From Algoriphagus sp. AGSA1 (GTDB taxonomy: Bacteria; Bacteroidota; Bacteroidia; Cytophagales; Cyclobacteriaceae): DNA of 64,000 nucleotides. The stretch lies in assembly GCF_021390545.1 (NCBI RefSeq), contig NZ_JAJUWR010000006.1, forward strand, positions 124,001 through 188,000, written 5' to 3'. The translations under genes and the position numbers were made by a program. Within the stretch, counting starts at the first letter, position 1. Every line of letters starts with the position of its first letter. The notes below the pieces were generated by a model, which did not search any database, was not told the origin of the DNA, and saw only the letters and a list, made by a program, of their open reading frames with translations. Positions 36,001 to 45,235 of this stretch are shown here, piece after piece.

Positions 36001-36158
36001 CTCACAGTACCTTTAACTTGGACAGTACCATCAACACGCTGTGCGAATACTGCGGATTGAATCGACCCTATTCCCAGTAGAAGGGGAATTAATATTCCGT
36101 ATAGGCATATTGTAATCCCATCCGACATTGTTTGAAGTCGTAAAGTTGTTCTTTTCAT
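33024..36158 (-). CDS. SusC/RagA family TonB-linked outer-membrane transporter
   Basis: The 1044-residue protein has a signal peptide ending in SAVFAQ and a carboxypeptidase-regulatory-like domain (VSSSEENYRIPGVNILEKGTS, residues 50-130). A TonB box-like EEVVVVGYG and plug with KSDLTGAVSSI follow, then IEILKDASATAIYGARGANGVILITT. The long barrel ends FPLARTFMAGISVTF. With the SusD lipoprotein it imports oligosaccharides across the outer membrane using TonB energy. The gene starts 252 bases before the hybrid sensor's end, the likely site of sensor-controlled activation. Confidence 0.95.
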   Translation of the reverse strand: MKRTTLRLQTMSDGITICLYGILIPLLLGIGSIQSAVFAQRVDGTVQVKGTVSSSEENYRIPGVNILEKGTSNGTVTDIDGNYSLTVKEGAILQISFIGYHTQEIPIGNQTEINVNLLQDFSQLEEVVVVGYGTVRKSDLTGAVSSITAKDFNQGANSTVEQLIQGRVAGARVVANSGDPGAGLAISIRGASSINAGTNPLFVIDGLPIANEGTIDGSGQGVPSTRSPRSPLNTLNPSDIVSIEILKDASATAIYGARGANGVILITTRQGESGKGSFTYDTYFGIQNSANRLQMLTGPQYGQVVNDIIDEGGGNESERVGEIANGGIGTDWQDLIFKKNAIIQNHNIGFSGGNDKTKYYASLNYQNQEGVVVGSRFQRYSTRLNLNTKITERFTFGANLNLAYTNDQVAPTGYAINENGGLLYTSINFDPTLPLRNESGGYMRSDFLTIENPMALAASATNFSNAYQMFGTLFGEYAVNDDLKLKLNIGGDARFQRRDVYVDRQSQRGAALGGIATIANGLQTNYLIEFTTSYQKKMENHSINLLGGFMDQEFTTVRSNNSATGFSNDITKTDNIGLGDRETYQMGSNKFKNRLISFLGRVNYSYMGKYLFTSSFRADGSSRFGQNNKFGFFPSLAAAWRITDEDFLKDQQVLSSLKLRASWGRTGNQEISNFQSLNTFGAGAPAVFDDVQFITLNPARLANPDLRWETTEQWDIGMDFEFFEGRLSGGLDYYEKTTFDMLIALPVPRSTGFSTVLTNVGKIRNRGLDLELRSVNISRDNFEWSTSLTLFTLTNKVLDLGGISQIITGNAGFTDQIFTIKEGYPLRSFYGWHIDGIWQTDDDFSITTDNVRPGDLKYRDINNDGIVNSDDREIIGNSFPDLTYGISNSVRVRNISLDVFFDGVQGIEMLNNNLIDTYFPIQLRRNKFAEPYLNRWTPENPSEVYPSFVTPLGQGRKVINTYTVEDASYLRLKTVRINYTWQKPLLGGIAKSANFYITGENLVTWTNYSGIDPAVNSNGSATSNIDFNTFPLARTFMAGISVTF

Positions 36159-36410
36159 AAGAGATTATTTTAGGTTTTGGGTATAAGCAAAGTTGTGATT
36201 TCGGAAAATAAATGGATGTAAAAAATGGGTATTTTACTATGACATTTGTATTAAAATAGGGAATAAAGCGATTCAACGATATTTTATATGGGTAGGCTCA
36301 CATAAAAATTTGAACTGCCAAAAAAATCGTTCAGTGTGTTAGGAGAAAATTGGTAGTAAGGGGGATTTCGGACAATTCATTAAAATGATCTAAACCGATG
36401 TAGTGGGATT

Positions 36411-39400
36411 TTAGCCGTTTTGACCGATAGATTCTGAGATGAATTCGCTTGGGGTCATGTTAAACTGCACTTGAAAGCATTTTGAAAAATAGGAGGGAGA
36501 TGTAAATCCCGACATATAACAAACTTCTGAAATATTATATACTCCACTATTAAGTAGTCTTGCTGCGGCTTTAAGCCTGATCAATTTGATGAATTCATTG
36601 GGCCCGAGCCCGGAGATTGTTTTAAGTTTTTTATGTAAACTTGACCTGCTCACGCCCATATTTTGGCTTAATTCAACAACTGATAGGGTCGGACTGGAGA
36701 CATTTTCTTCAATATATTGAATAATATCTTTCACAAAAGTCTCATCTTTTGTGTTTTTGGTGATTTCATTTATTTCTGATAATGGCTGATGGGAAAATTT
36801 GAGTTTCATCTTTTCCCTAACATCCAGTAAATTTCTGATAACCAATTCAAGGTTTTTAAACTTGAAGGGCTTTACGACATAGGAATCAGCGCCAACCTCA
36901 AGACCGTCCAATTCCATTTCCGGATCTGCCTTTGCTGTCAATAAGATGACTGGAATTTGACAATAGTTAATACTGTCTTTGATATACCGGCACAACTCAA
37001 GTCCATCCACTTCATCCATCATAACATCTGAGAGTACCAGATCGATATGGTGTTCCTTCAATTTTACCATCGCATCACGCCCACTTATGGCTTTTTTGAC
37101 CGAATAACCAATTTCGATAAGCGAATTTGATAAAAAGTCAAGTAGGGCAGCATTGTCTTCTACTACCAAGATCTTCGTCTTTTTGTCCTCATCCACATTG
37201 CTGAAATCAGTTGGATCTGACTCTGAATCATTTCTACATTCAATACTCTCGAGCGGAAACTCGACCGTAAAAGAAGTAAAATGATTTTCGACACTTTCAA
37301 GCTTCAATGTCCCACCATGGATTTCAGTGAGTTTTTTTGCCAAGAATAGTCCTATGCCTGTCCCACCGGAATTCCCATATTTAAATTTCCCTTCTGAAAC
37401 TGTAAAAAATTTTTCGAAGACATTATCCATTTCCGAGTAGGGGATACCTATACCATCATCCCAGACTGACATCATCAATACACCTCCACCCGTGTCAATA
37501 CAATCTCTCAGTTCCAAATTTAATTTCACTTCTGTTCTGGCATATTTGAATGCATTAATTATCAAGTTGTTGATAATTTTTGACATGGCTCCAATATCAA
37601 TCATTACATATAAAGGAGCCTTTTTGCAAGTCACGCTAAAACTAATATTCTGCTTACCGGATATACCTTGAAATTTAGAATGGATTTCCTTTAAAAAATT
37701 GGCAATATCCGTTTTCTCCGGCTTCAACTGATACTTTGCTGACTCCACCTTTCTGAAATCCAACAATTGATTGATCAAGTCCATTAGGTCATCGGAATTT
37801 TTCTTGATTAGATTCAAATGATTTTCAGTGTTTTTATCCCCATGATCCCTCTCAAGCAATTTTTCCAATGGAGCGACAATCAAGGACAAAGGTGTCCTAA
37901 TCTCATGGGCCATTTCAGTGAAAAATTGAATTTTTCTTTTATAAAATGCTTTCTCTTCCCTCTGCCGCAGCTGGGCATTCTTTTCCTTGTTTTTTCTTTT
38001 GACCATAGTATGATAGGATCTACTGAGCAGGAAAATTGAAAAAGTGATAAGTACAAAGTAAAAGAGGTATGCCAGATTGGACTTGTAAAAAGGGGGGGAT
38101 ATAACGATATCTATGGATTTGACTGATTTACTAAGCTCATTCTCAGGCCCTTCAAGCCGTACATGAAAGGTGTATTTTCCGGGAGGTAGATTGGTATAAG
38201 TTGCCTTGGTTTGAGAGGCCACAATATTCCAGTTTTGATCAAACCCCTCCAAAAAATAAGCGTATTTAAGGCTTTTTGGGTTGTCAAAATCCAAAGCTCC
38301 GTATTCAAAGCTTATCATTGATTGATCATGGGTGAGTGTAATTTGATCAGTGTAATTGATTCCAGTTGTTAGAATTCCTGTTGAGTCACCGACTTTAACT
38401 TCACTATTGAACAATTGAATACTATGGAAAAAAAGATTTTTTTCCACCTGTTTATAGGAATCCAATATTTTTCGAGGGTCAAAAGAATTGAACCCGTTTA
38501 CTCCTCCAAAATAAATCTGTCCATTAGACGCAACCATGCCTGCGTTATAATTGAACTGTGGACTTTGAATAAATCTCAAGTTTGTAAGTTGGTGAACTTG
38601 ACCTGTTTTCGCCTCAATACAAAAGAGACCTTCATTCGTTGATGCCCAAATATTGTCATCATTATCTTCCAAGATGGAATAAACAGGGTTATTCAATAAT
38701 CTGTTATCCTCAAAAACCCTATAAAACTCCCCATTTTCGAACTTGAAAATACCCGCACCTTCTGTCCCTAAATACAACGTGCCGTTTTTGGATTCAAGCA
38801 TGGTAATAAACCTTTTCTTTCCAGGCCCGGATTGTAAAATGAAACTTTCCCATTCATTGCTGTTTTTCTTTTTTTTGAATAGAGATTGTCCATGTGTCAA
38901 AACCAGTAAATCTCCTTGTTGATTCTCCGTGATTTTATGAATAAATTTTCTTGACAACCCAGGATACTCAATCCTAACAAACTGATTCGTTTCTTTCTCA
39001 AATCTGTTAAGACCGTAAATTGTACCCACCCACAAAACCCCATTGCTGTCTTTATATGTCGCATAGATTCCGTTATTGCTTAGTGTATTGTGGTTTTGCG
39101 GGTCATTTTTGAAATTTTTAACACTTCCCTTCTGTAAATCGATAAGATCAAGCCCTCCTGTATAAGTCCCAATCCAGTACTGGTTTTCTGATTCCCGTAG
39201 GATGGAGTGGATATTATAATAAGACAGTGGCATCTGGAAATCATGGAAAGGATATTTCGAAAATTCCTTAGTATGGGGGTCAAAAAGAAAGAGACCTGCG
39301 TCCTCTGTCCCCACCCATATTTTGTCTTCTATTTCCAAAAAACTACTTATCGCTTTTCCTTTTATGGACGTTGAGTCTTCCGAGGGATAAAAATAATTAA

Positions 39401-40424
39401 AGAAACCATCAGAAGTATTTAAATAACTAATTCCTCCAAAGTATGTTCCCACCCACACATTGTTTTTATTATCTACTAACAATGACCAAATAGAATTGTC
39501 GCCTAAGCTAAATTTGTCATATTTTATATTTGAAAAAGTCTCAAATTTTCCAGTTTCAATAGTTAATACATTAAGGCCTTTTTCAGTTCCTATCAGAAGT
39601 TCTCCAGTTTTTTTTTGGCTGATCACCCTTACTATATCACTGCTTATACTATTCTGCTTTCCTGATTTCTTGAAAAACTCGAAATTCCCACTTTCCTTAT
39701 TCCATTTTCCAAGCCCGTTGGTCAATGTACCCACCCAAATGTTTCCGTCATCGCTTTTGAAAACTGTCAGAACCATTAAATTTCCCGTTCCGGATTCGGT
39801 GTCAGAAACCACAACTTCACTGAGACTTTTCCTGTCAGGATCATAGATTTTTATTCCATCCTGAAATGTCCCCATCCATATATTTCCATCATCATCCCGT
39901 GTCAAAGCCCTGATTTCTATTCCTAGGAAAAAAACATCTACAGCCACAGACTGGTCTGTCCTATCCATAAGGAAAACTCCCTGGTTGGTACCAATCCAAA
40001 TATGACCCCTATCATCAACCTCGAACCCGTTTACTTTGGAATTGATCTCCGGAACAATCCGGTGGAACTTTTCAGTTTTTTTTTCAAACCTATACACTCC
40101 CGAAAGTGTCCCAATCAAGAGGTTTTCCTCATCCAATTCCATTAGACTTGTTAGGGAATTGTCGTCCAGGGTGTACTCCGAATCAGATTGTTGAAATCTT
40201 GACATAAAACGGCTGTCATATTTGTTGAGGCCGTTCTTTGTCCCAATCCAAATAAATCCCTCACCATCCTGAATAATTGCCGTAACCGTATTGGAGCACA
40301 AACCATCAGATACATTTAAATTGGTAAAGAGGTTTTGTTGACCCAAAACCGGTAATGGTAATAATAGCCATCCCAACGTTATCCAGAGAAATAGAAGGTC
40401 ACAAAGTACTTTAGCATGCAACAT
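36411..40424 (-). CDS. Hybrid two-component system sensor (HTCS)
   Basis: This single 1337-residue protein has a signal peptide and a large periplasmic two-propeller sensor (repeated GLNKY-, WIGT--GL/GI- and VLWVGT-type motifs, residues 30-690). A Y_Y_Y domain (TYTNLPPGKYTFHVRLEG) and a membrane helix near 795 follow. The histidine kinase has the phospho-His in FTEMAHEIRTPLSL (near 840) and ATP-binding GNSGGTGIGLFLAKK. The receiver domain has Asp in LVLSDVMMDEVDG (near 1132), and the C-terminal AraC helix-turn-helix spans 1250-1337. It senses oligosaccharide breakdown products and activates the adjacent locus. Confidence 0.95.
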   Translation of the reverse strand: MLHAKVLCDLLFLWITLGWLLLPLPVLGQQNLFTNLNVSDGLCSNTVTAIIQDGEGFIWIGTKNGLNKYDSRFMSRFQQSDSEYTLDDNSLTSLMELDEENLLIGTLSGVYRFEKKTEKFHRIVPEINSKVNGFEVDDRGHIWIGTNQGVFLMDRTDQSVAVDVFFLGIEIRALTRDDDGNIWMGTFQDGIKIYDPDRKSLSEVVVSDTESGTGNLMVLTVFKSDDGNIWVGTLTNGLGKWNKESGNFEFFKKSGKQNSISSDIVRVISQKKTGELLIGTEKGLNVLTIETGKFETFSNIKYDKFSLGDNSIWSLLVDNKNNVWVGTYFGGISYLNTSDGFFNYFYPSEDSTSIKGKAISSFLEIEDKIWVGTEDAGLFLFDPHTKEFSKYPFHDFQMPLSYYNIHSILRESENQYWIGTYTGGLDLIDLQKGSVKNFKNDPQNHNTLSNNGIYATYKDSNGVLWVGTIYGLNRFEKETNQFVRIEYPGLSRKFIHKITENQQGDLLVLTHGQSLFKKKKNSNEWESFILQSGPGKKRFITMLESKNGTLYLGTEGAGIFKFENGEFYRVFEDNRLLNNPVYSILEDNDDNIWASTNEGLFCIEAKTGQVHQLTNLRFIQSPQFNYNAGMVASNGQIYFGGVNGFNSFDPRKILDSYKQVEKNLFFHSIQLFNSEVKVGDSTGILTTGINYTDQITLTHDQSMISFEYGALDFDNPKSLKYAYFLEGFDQNWNIVASQTKATYTNLPPGKYTFHVRLEGPENELSKSVKSIDIVISPPFYKSNLAYLFYFVLITFSIFLLSRSYHTMVKRKNKEKNAQLRQREEKAFYKRKIQFFTEMAHEIRTPLSLIVAPLEKLLERDHGDKNTENHLNLIKKNSDDLMDLINQLLDFRKVESAKYQLKPEKTDIANFLKEIHSKFQGISGKQNISFSVTCKKAPLYVMIDIGAMSKIINNLIINAFKYARTEVKLNLELRDCIDTGGGVLMMSVWDDGIGIPYSEMDNVFEKFFTVSEGKFKYGNSGGTGIGLFLAKKLTEIHGGTLKLESVENHFTSFTVEFPLESIECRNDSESDPTDFSNVDEDKKTKILVVEDNAALLDFLSNSLIEIGYSVKKAISGRDAMVKLKEHHIDLVLSDVMMDEVDGLELCRYIKDSINYCQIPVILLTAKADPEMELDGLEVGADSYVVKPFKFKNLELVIRNLLDVREKMKLKFSHQPLSEINEITKNTKDETFVKDIIQYIEENVSSPTLSVVELSQNMGVSRSSLHKKLKTISGLGPNEFIKLIRLKAAARLLNSGVYNISEVCYMSGFTSPSYFSKCFQVQFNMTPSEFISESIGQNG

Positions 40425-40573
40425 CTTTTCTTTTTTTCTTCCAAGAAATATTACTCGGTCAAATTGCCTAAATCCTTTTCAATTTAACCAAAATTCAATT
40501 TTAATTTATCAAGAATGCATACTTGTTTAAAGACAGAAGTTTTGCTTGTTTTTGTATGTTCCTTTGTTTTTAG

Positions 40574-41989
40574 CTATTTAAAAATATAGGGTCCCCCTCG
40601 AACCAAGTTGGCGTTTTTCTCGTCAAATGAATCTGTTTCTTTATCTCCCTGTGAGTTTCTCCACTCGGACAAACTTGATCTAAACCTTTTAATCATTTCC
40701 TGATAGTGTTGGTTAAAAGCAAGATTTCTTGTTTCATTAGGATCTGCAATTACATCATAAAATTCTTCTAGCGGCCTATTATGGTAGCGTCCCAAAACAG
40801 CTCTTGCATGATCGTCCTGAAATGATTTTTCTATCCAGGTTGGCCAATAACCTTGTGTTACTCCCTTGTCCATATGTGTGGTGTATCTCACTTCCGGTGC
40901 CAAATTCAAAATATATTTATACCGTTTATTTCGGATCATTCTTATTGGAGTCCTGTTCATATCTCCATCGCCCGTATGGGAAGCATATAGGTAATCCCTG
41001 TGCCGGTTTGTTTGCCCCAGCAATAAAGGTAAAAAGCTAATCCCGTCAATTATTTCCGGGCTTTGGGGCGCTTCACCTTCAGCCAATTCCAAAAAGGTGG
41101 GCAGTAAGTCCACCAACGATACCAATGCATCCGTATCAGTACCTCCTGTAATAATCCCCGGCCATCTTACCAGCAGAGGAACCTTCACTCCATAATCGTA
41201 AAGGTTCCATTTTCCGAAGGCCCACTGCGGCCCCTGATCGCTAGTAAAAATAAAAACCGTGTTTTGCTCAAGATTTTGAGATTCAAGGATGCTTATAAGT
41301 TTCCCAACATTTGAATCCATCTTTGTGATATCAGTGAAATATTTTGCCCTGGCCAATCGGGTTTCTTCCGTATCAATATGAATAGTTGGGATTTCCACCT
41401 CGGACGGCGCATATTCTGGATTTTCAGGCCAGAATACGTGTGGACTATGATCATTTACCACCAATAAAAATGGTTTACCACTTCCATCCTCCGGTGTCGA
41501 TAACCAATCCTCCACAGGATCAACTACCAAGTCAGTCCACAGTTCTCCTTTATCTTCATATCCAGGTTCGGGAATATTTGTGCCATGAATCATTTCGAAT
41601 GGGAACGCATCCACTGGTCCGAGATGATACTTTCCTGCAATTCCTACCCGATAGCCTATCTCTTTTAAATATGCAGGTAACGTCTTTATGCCTTCTTTTA
41701 TCCCGGAATGGTTGGCGTGCGCGCCATTTCTGAATGGCATCAAACCAGTATGGATGGAGGCTCTTGATGGAGAACATGTTGGAGAAGTTGCAAAGGCGTT
41801 GGTGAAAATCAATGATTCTTCGCCTAACTTGTCAAGGTTGGGTGTTCTCACCATTGGATTACCGTAAAGTGGCAGATCTATTGCTCCAAGGTCGTCTGCG
41901 ATAAACAGAACAATATTTGGTCGGCTCTGACCAATGCTATCCTGGCTAAAATAAAAGGTTAGGAGAATTAAAAAACAGTAGTGTTTCAT
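40574..41989 (-). CDS. Family S1 sulfatase (carbohydrate sulfatase)
   Basis: The 471-residue protein has a signal peptide ending DSIGQ and a sulfatase domain. It contains metal-binding NIVLFIADDLGA and the formylglycine motif TSPTCSPSRASIHTGL (CxPxR, Cys near residue 72). It also has VGIAGKYHLG and FTSDQGPQWAFGKWNLYDYGVKVPLLV with the second metal pair. An anaerobic or FGE-type enzyme must convert the Cys to formylglycine; no such gene is in the window. It removes sulfate esters from the glycan, letting the GH2 enzyme act. First gene of the locus, 149 bases ahead of the sensor. Confidence 0.92.
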   Translation of the reverse strand: MKHYCFLILLTFYFSQDSIGQSRPNIVLFIADDLGAIDLPLYGNPMVRTPNLDKLGEESLIFTNAFATSPTCSPSRASIHTGLMPFRNGAHANHSGIKEGIKTLPAYLKEIGYRVGIAGKYHLGPVDAFPFEMIHGTNIPEPGYEDKGELWTDLVVDPVEDWLSTPEDGSGKPFLLVVNDHSPHVFWPENPEYAPSEVEIPTIHIDTEETRLARAKYFTDITKMDSNVGKLISILESQNLEQNTVFIFTSDQGPQWAFGKWNLYDYGVKVPLLVRWPGIITGGTDTDALVSLVDLLPTFLELAEGEAPQSPEIIDGISFLPLLLGQTNRHRDYLYASHTGDGDMNRTPIRMIRNKRYKYILNLAPEVRYTTHMDKGVTQGYWPTWIEKSFQDDHARAVLGRYHNRPLEEFYDVIADPNETRNLAFNQHYQEMIKRFRSSLSEWRNSQGDKETDSFDEKNANLVRGGPYIFK

Positions 41990-42038
41990 GGTAAGTTCGG
42001 GTTATTTTCGGATTGATTGTCATTTTCAGTTTAATTTT

Positions 42039-42063
42039 TCAACAAACTGATTTTTTTTGTTGA
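42039..42063. promoter_or_regulatory. Inverted repeat upstream of the sulfatase
   Basis: TCAACAAA and TTTGTTGA form a perfect 8-base inverted repeat with a 9-base spacer, 50 bases upstream of the sulfatase start. Its position and symmetry suit an operator for the locus. No family-specific motif is recognised. Confidence 0.3.
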
Positions 42064-42431
42064 TGATATGCAGATTTACAAGACGAGACTTGCGGAAATT
42101 GTGCGAGATCACGTAAAGGTGGGTTTTCAATTTCTGAGTATGTGTAAAAATTGTGGAATTTAATGCTAAAAATGTATTAACGGGTTTGTTTCCAGTACCC
42201 AATTTTAATGATAGGACAAAGGGTTCAAGTATTTTATAAAGAGTGAGTTATCTATCAATTTTCGATTAATTTTTTGTGACATATTGATCGAAGAATTAAT
42301 TAGGATAGAAATCTTCAGAGGAATCTCACAAAGACTAAACTCACCCAACTATTGTTCAGGTAATCTTCAATCAGCTCAAATACAAGCCAGGATGCCTGTT
42401 CGTTACGCTAACACATTCTTACCTGTTCAAC

Positions 42432-42608
42432 TCGAAATTCTCTGATAATCCAGCCTTTTTCTAACCTTAACTTGAGCAGATCGAGCACATTGTGCGTATT
42501 GGTTTTCTTTAGATTATTTTTCCGGTGGCTGGCGATTGTACTTATGCTTACGTCCAGCATCATCGCAATTTCATGGGAAGTCTTATTTGGAGTTGCTATT
42601 TTTAATGC
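42432..42608 (-). pseudogene. LuxR-type helix-turn-helix fragment
   Basis: Read on the minus strand, the segment gives ATPNKTSHEIAMMLDVSIST then IASHRKNNLKKTNTHNVLDL. This is the GerE/LuxR DNA-binding helix pair (KT--EIA--L-IS--TV--HRKNI--KL). There is no start and no receiver domain, so it is a decayed regulator tail. Confidence 0.65.
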
Positions 42609-42644
42609 GAGACAGATTTAAGAAGTAACTTTAAATTTGTAGAT

Positions 42645-42966
42645 ATGCATAGAAAATTTGATGATTCATTTAAGATACTGTTTGTTGAACTGAGCATTGC
42701 GGGAAGGCTCAGGCGCAGAAGTCGGTAAGGATTTAGATATTGATCCTAGTTTGCTTAGTAAAATGGCGTAGGAACCCAAGTTATATTGGAAATAAGGTTC
42801 TTCCGGGCAATCCTAACATATGCCCTGAGGAGTAGGGATTGAGAATTTTACGTAAAAGAGTCAATGAAGCACAGGTGGAGCGTGACATCAAAAATGGATT
42901 GATCTTTTACTCAGACTTAGGGATTCAGGTATGCAAAACCCATCGAAACAAACCAATCAGCCGTTA
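42645..42966 (+). mobile_element. IS3-family transposase orfA remnant
   Basis: Translated pieces include MHRKFDDSFK, GAEVGKDLDIDPSLLSKM and LRKRVNEAQVERDI, followed by GLIFYSD. These match the helix-turn-helix and leucine-zipper parts of IS3-group OrfA proteins. The pieces lie in different frames with several stops. No OrfB core or intact terminal repeats were found, so the element is dead. Confidence 0.65.
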
Positions 42967-43073
42967 AAATCGAATTCAGGTTGACAGGTGATTTTTACTG
43001 AGAGTAGCTTAGATTCCAAAAATCAATTACGGTGCTAAGCAATTGTATTGCTTGATGTAATATTAGTAACAAC

Positions 43074-43829
43074 TCACATATCCAGCCACTTCTTGAATTC
43101 TGAAGAGCGCTCCCTTGCGACTATTACTTTCTCTTCCTGATCAGGCCTCAATTTCAACAAAAGCCGACTGTTAAAGTAATTGTGTATTTCCTGCACAGCT
43201 TTTAAAGCCACCATATACTTTCTGTTGATTCTGAAAAACTCAATGGGATTCAGTATTTTCTCCAGTTGATCGATGGAATATTCTATAGGATAATTTTTGC
43301 CGTTAACCGTAAAAAGAGAAATAGACCCGTTTTCGGATTTGAAATAATGGATGTCGTCAACATTAAAAGTTCCGTAATGATTGCCTATTTTGACCATAAA
43401 CCGATGTTTATACTCTTTTTTGAAGAGACTTTTGAAGTCCTGGATCTTTGTGTCTTCAACCACCTTACTATAAGGTGAAATGCGGTATTTGTCCAATGCT
43501 CTTTCCAGGTCTTTTTTTTCTATGGGTTTTAATAGGTAGTCAAGTCCGTTGTATTTAAAACCACGTATCGCATATTCGTTATAGGCAGTTGTAAAAATGA
43601 CTGGAGGATGTTCTCCCAGTGTATCCAGAATATCAAAACCATAGCCGTCATTCAGTTGAATATCCAGAAAAATCAGGTCAGGCAGGGGGTTTTCCTTAAA
43701 CCATCTGGTTCCACTTTCTACGGATGAAAGGGTAGTTACCACTTTGATGTCAGAAGCAACTTCAGCGACAAGATGTGCGAGTCTGTTGGATGCGATATGT
43801 TCGTCCTCTATGATTACTGCTTTCACCAT
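43074..43829 (-). CDS. LytTR family response regulator
   Basis: About 251 residues from the ATG of MVKAVIIEDEHIASNRL; an upstream ATG adds 19 residues with no family match and overlaps more of the kinase gene. An N-terminal receiver domain has the acidic pocket EDE, phospho-Asp in LIFLDIQLNDG, TTAYNEYA and the Lys of LLKPIEKKD. The C-terminal LytTR domain has YFKSENGSISLF and INRKYMVALKAVQEIHNYFNSRL. It is activated by the overlapping kinase gene upstream and binds DNA. A likely target is the TonB receptor gene at 45252, transcribed divergently from the pair. Confidence 0.88.
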   Translation of the reverse strand: MVKAVIIEDEHIASNRLAHLVAEVASDIKVVTTLSSVESGTRWFKENPLPDLIFLDIQLNDGYGFDILDTLGEHPPVIFTTAYNEYAIRGFKYNGLDYLLKPIEKKDLERALDKYRISPYSKVVEDTKIQDFKSLFKKEYKHRFMVKIGNHYGTFNVDDIHYFKSENGSISLFTVNGKNYPIEYSIDQLEKILNPIEFFRINRKYMVALKAVQEIHNYFNSRLLLKLRPDQEEKVIVARERSSEFKKWLDM

Positions 43830-44905
43830 GATAGATTTTGTAAGGGTTTTATTTGACTGATATCCTTTTTGAGCAGAGGAAGGCAAATAGTGAAGAGACC
43901 ATTTTCCTGGATAATTTCAACAGGTTTTGTGCTATAAAAGGAAAAACGCTTTTTGATGTTTTCCAATCCCAACTGTGTAGAAGATTGGGGATCGTTTCTT
44001 TTTCTTAACGTATTGGACACTTTAATAGAAGCACCTTCAATTAGAATCGTGATAGACAGGGGGCGTTCATTTGAGAAATAGTTGTGTTTCAAGGCATTCT
44101 CCACCAGCATCTGCAAACAGAGCGTAGGGATTACGTACTCTCTGGGGTTCAGATCTATTTTTGTCTTTATTTTGAGGGACATTTTATGACGCACATCCAT
44201 CATAAAGATATAGGAATCCAAAAATGAAAGCTCCCTGTCCAGTCCAATTAAATCCTGGTCTTTATTGTCCAGGATATAGCGATAGCAAGAGGCCAGTCGT
44301 GAGGTGAAGTCGGATGCCAGATCTCTGTCCTCGTACATCAGTGAGGTAAGTGTGTTAAGACTGTTAAATAGAAAATGGGGGCTTATCTGGCTGGTTAACG
44401 TTTTGTAATTGGAAGCGAGTACTTCATTCTCAAGCTCTACCATCTTTTCATGAAGACTGCTTTTCACTTTTCCTGCAAAATAAAGCAAGTTGAGCAGAAC
44501 TATGGTTGTTACAATGATTGAAGCTCTTGAAAAATCCGTTCGGAATTTAAACCAAGGATTTGGTGCATCGATTTCAAAAATCCCCGAATACTGAAATACA
44601 GCCAAGTAATAGGTGATTCCAATCAAAGGGATTATGATTAAAAGTGTGGTTCCCAGAATTTGTAATCCGGATTTCCAGTCCAATCCAATAAAATGGTCCT
44701 TTTCAAGCTGGCGCTTGATTAACCAGTCGTTTAACCCCCAAGTCAGAATAAAGAAAAAATACCCGCTCACATAGTAAAAGGAGGTGGTGATGTTCATAAA
44801 ACCATCACTATAGTCAGCGTCTATCATTAGTTTAATGAAGACAAAAGTGACTGTAGCTACGAGCACTCTAAAGCCTAATTTCTTTATATCTAAACCAGCT
44901 GGCAT
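43823..44905 (-). CDS. LytS-like sensor histidine kinase
   Basis: The 360-residue protein has four predicted membrane helices in the first 160 residues (FRVLVATVTFVFIKLMI, FYYVSGYFFFILTWGL, TLLIIIPLIGITYYL, ASIIVTTIVLLNLLYF). A His_kinase domain has the phospho-His in TSQISPHFLFNSLNTL (near 176), and an ATPase end has VENALKHNYF. The kinase stop overlaps the start of its LytTR regulator by 7 bases. Together they form a membrane sensor-regulator pair; the signal is unknown. Confidence 0.88.
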   Translation of the reverse strand: MPAGLDIKKLGFRVLVATVTFVFIKLMIDADYSDGFMNITTSFYYVSGYFFFILTWGLNDWLIKRQLEKDHFIGLDWKSGLQILGTTLLIIIPLIGITYYLAVFQYSGIFEIDAPNPWFKFRTDFSRASIIVTTIVLLNLLYFAGKVKSSLHEKMVELENEVLASNYKTLTSQISPHFLFNSLNTLTSLMYEDRDLASDFTSRLASCYRYILDNKDQDLIGLDRELSFLDSYIFMMDVRHKMSLKIKTKIDLNPREYVIPTLCLQMLVENALKHNYFSNERPLSITILIEGASIKVSNTLRKRNDPQSSTQLGLENIKKRFSFYSTKPVEIIQENGLFTICLPLLKKDISQIKPLQNLSW

Positions 44906-45076
44906 ATTTTAATTAATCAAGTAATTAATACTAATAGAATTGTCAAAGATGGATAGGAGTTTCGGGAATTCTTTAGATGTATCCCATGAATTGTTTTTTC
45001 AGACGTTGGATTGTCAATATTTCAGATGAATAGATATTAACCTGATTAAATCAGACAATCCTGATTTAAAGCTTAA

Positions 45077-45235
45077 ATGGACACTCCAGCTCGTGATTGC
45101 ACGATTGAAGAAACATCGCTTTCACGAAAGTACGTATGGTTTCACTTTTGGGAAAAAACAGATGAAATCGAGCATGACGCTAACGTCACCTACTGGGATG
45201 ATTATCCGGACATGGGAGATTTCTTCTACCTCTAA
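45077..45235 (+). CDS. Possible 52-residue protein overlapping leader repeat D
   Basis: This ATG-to-TAA frame ends 16 bases before the TonB receptor start. It is acidic and aromatic (KYVWFHFWEKTDEIEHDAN then VTYWDDYPDMGDFFYL). The WDDYP near its end aligns at base level with the DDYP of the 30-residue frames in copies C and E, because it crosses the shared GGATGATTATCC core. It has no known family. It may be chance coding through a structured leader, or a short translated leader for the receptor. Confidence 0.3.
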   Translation: MDTPARDCTIEETSLSRKYVWFHFWEKTDEIEHDANVTYWDDYPDMGDFFYL

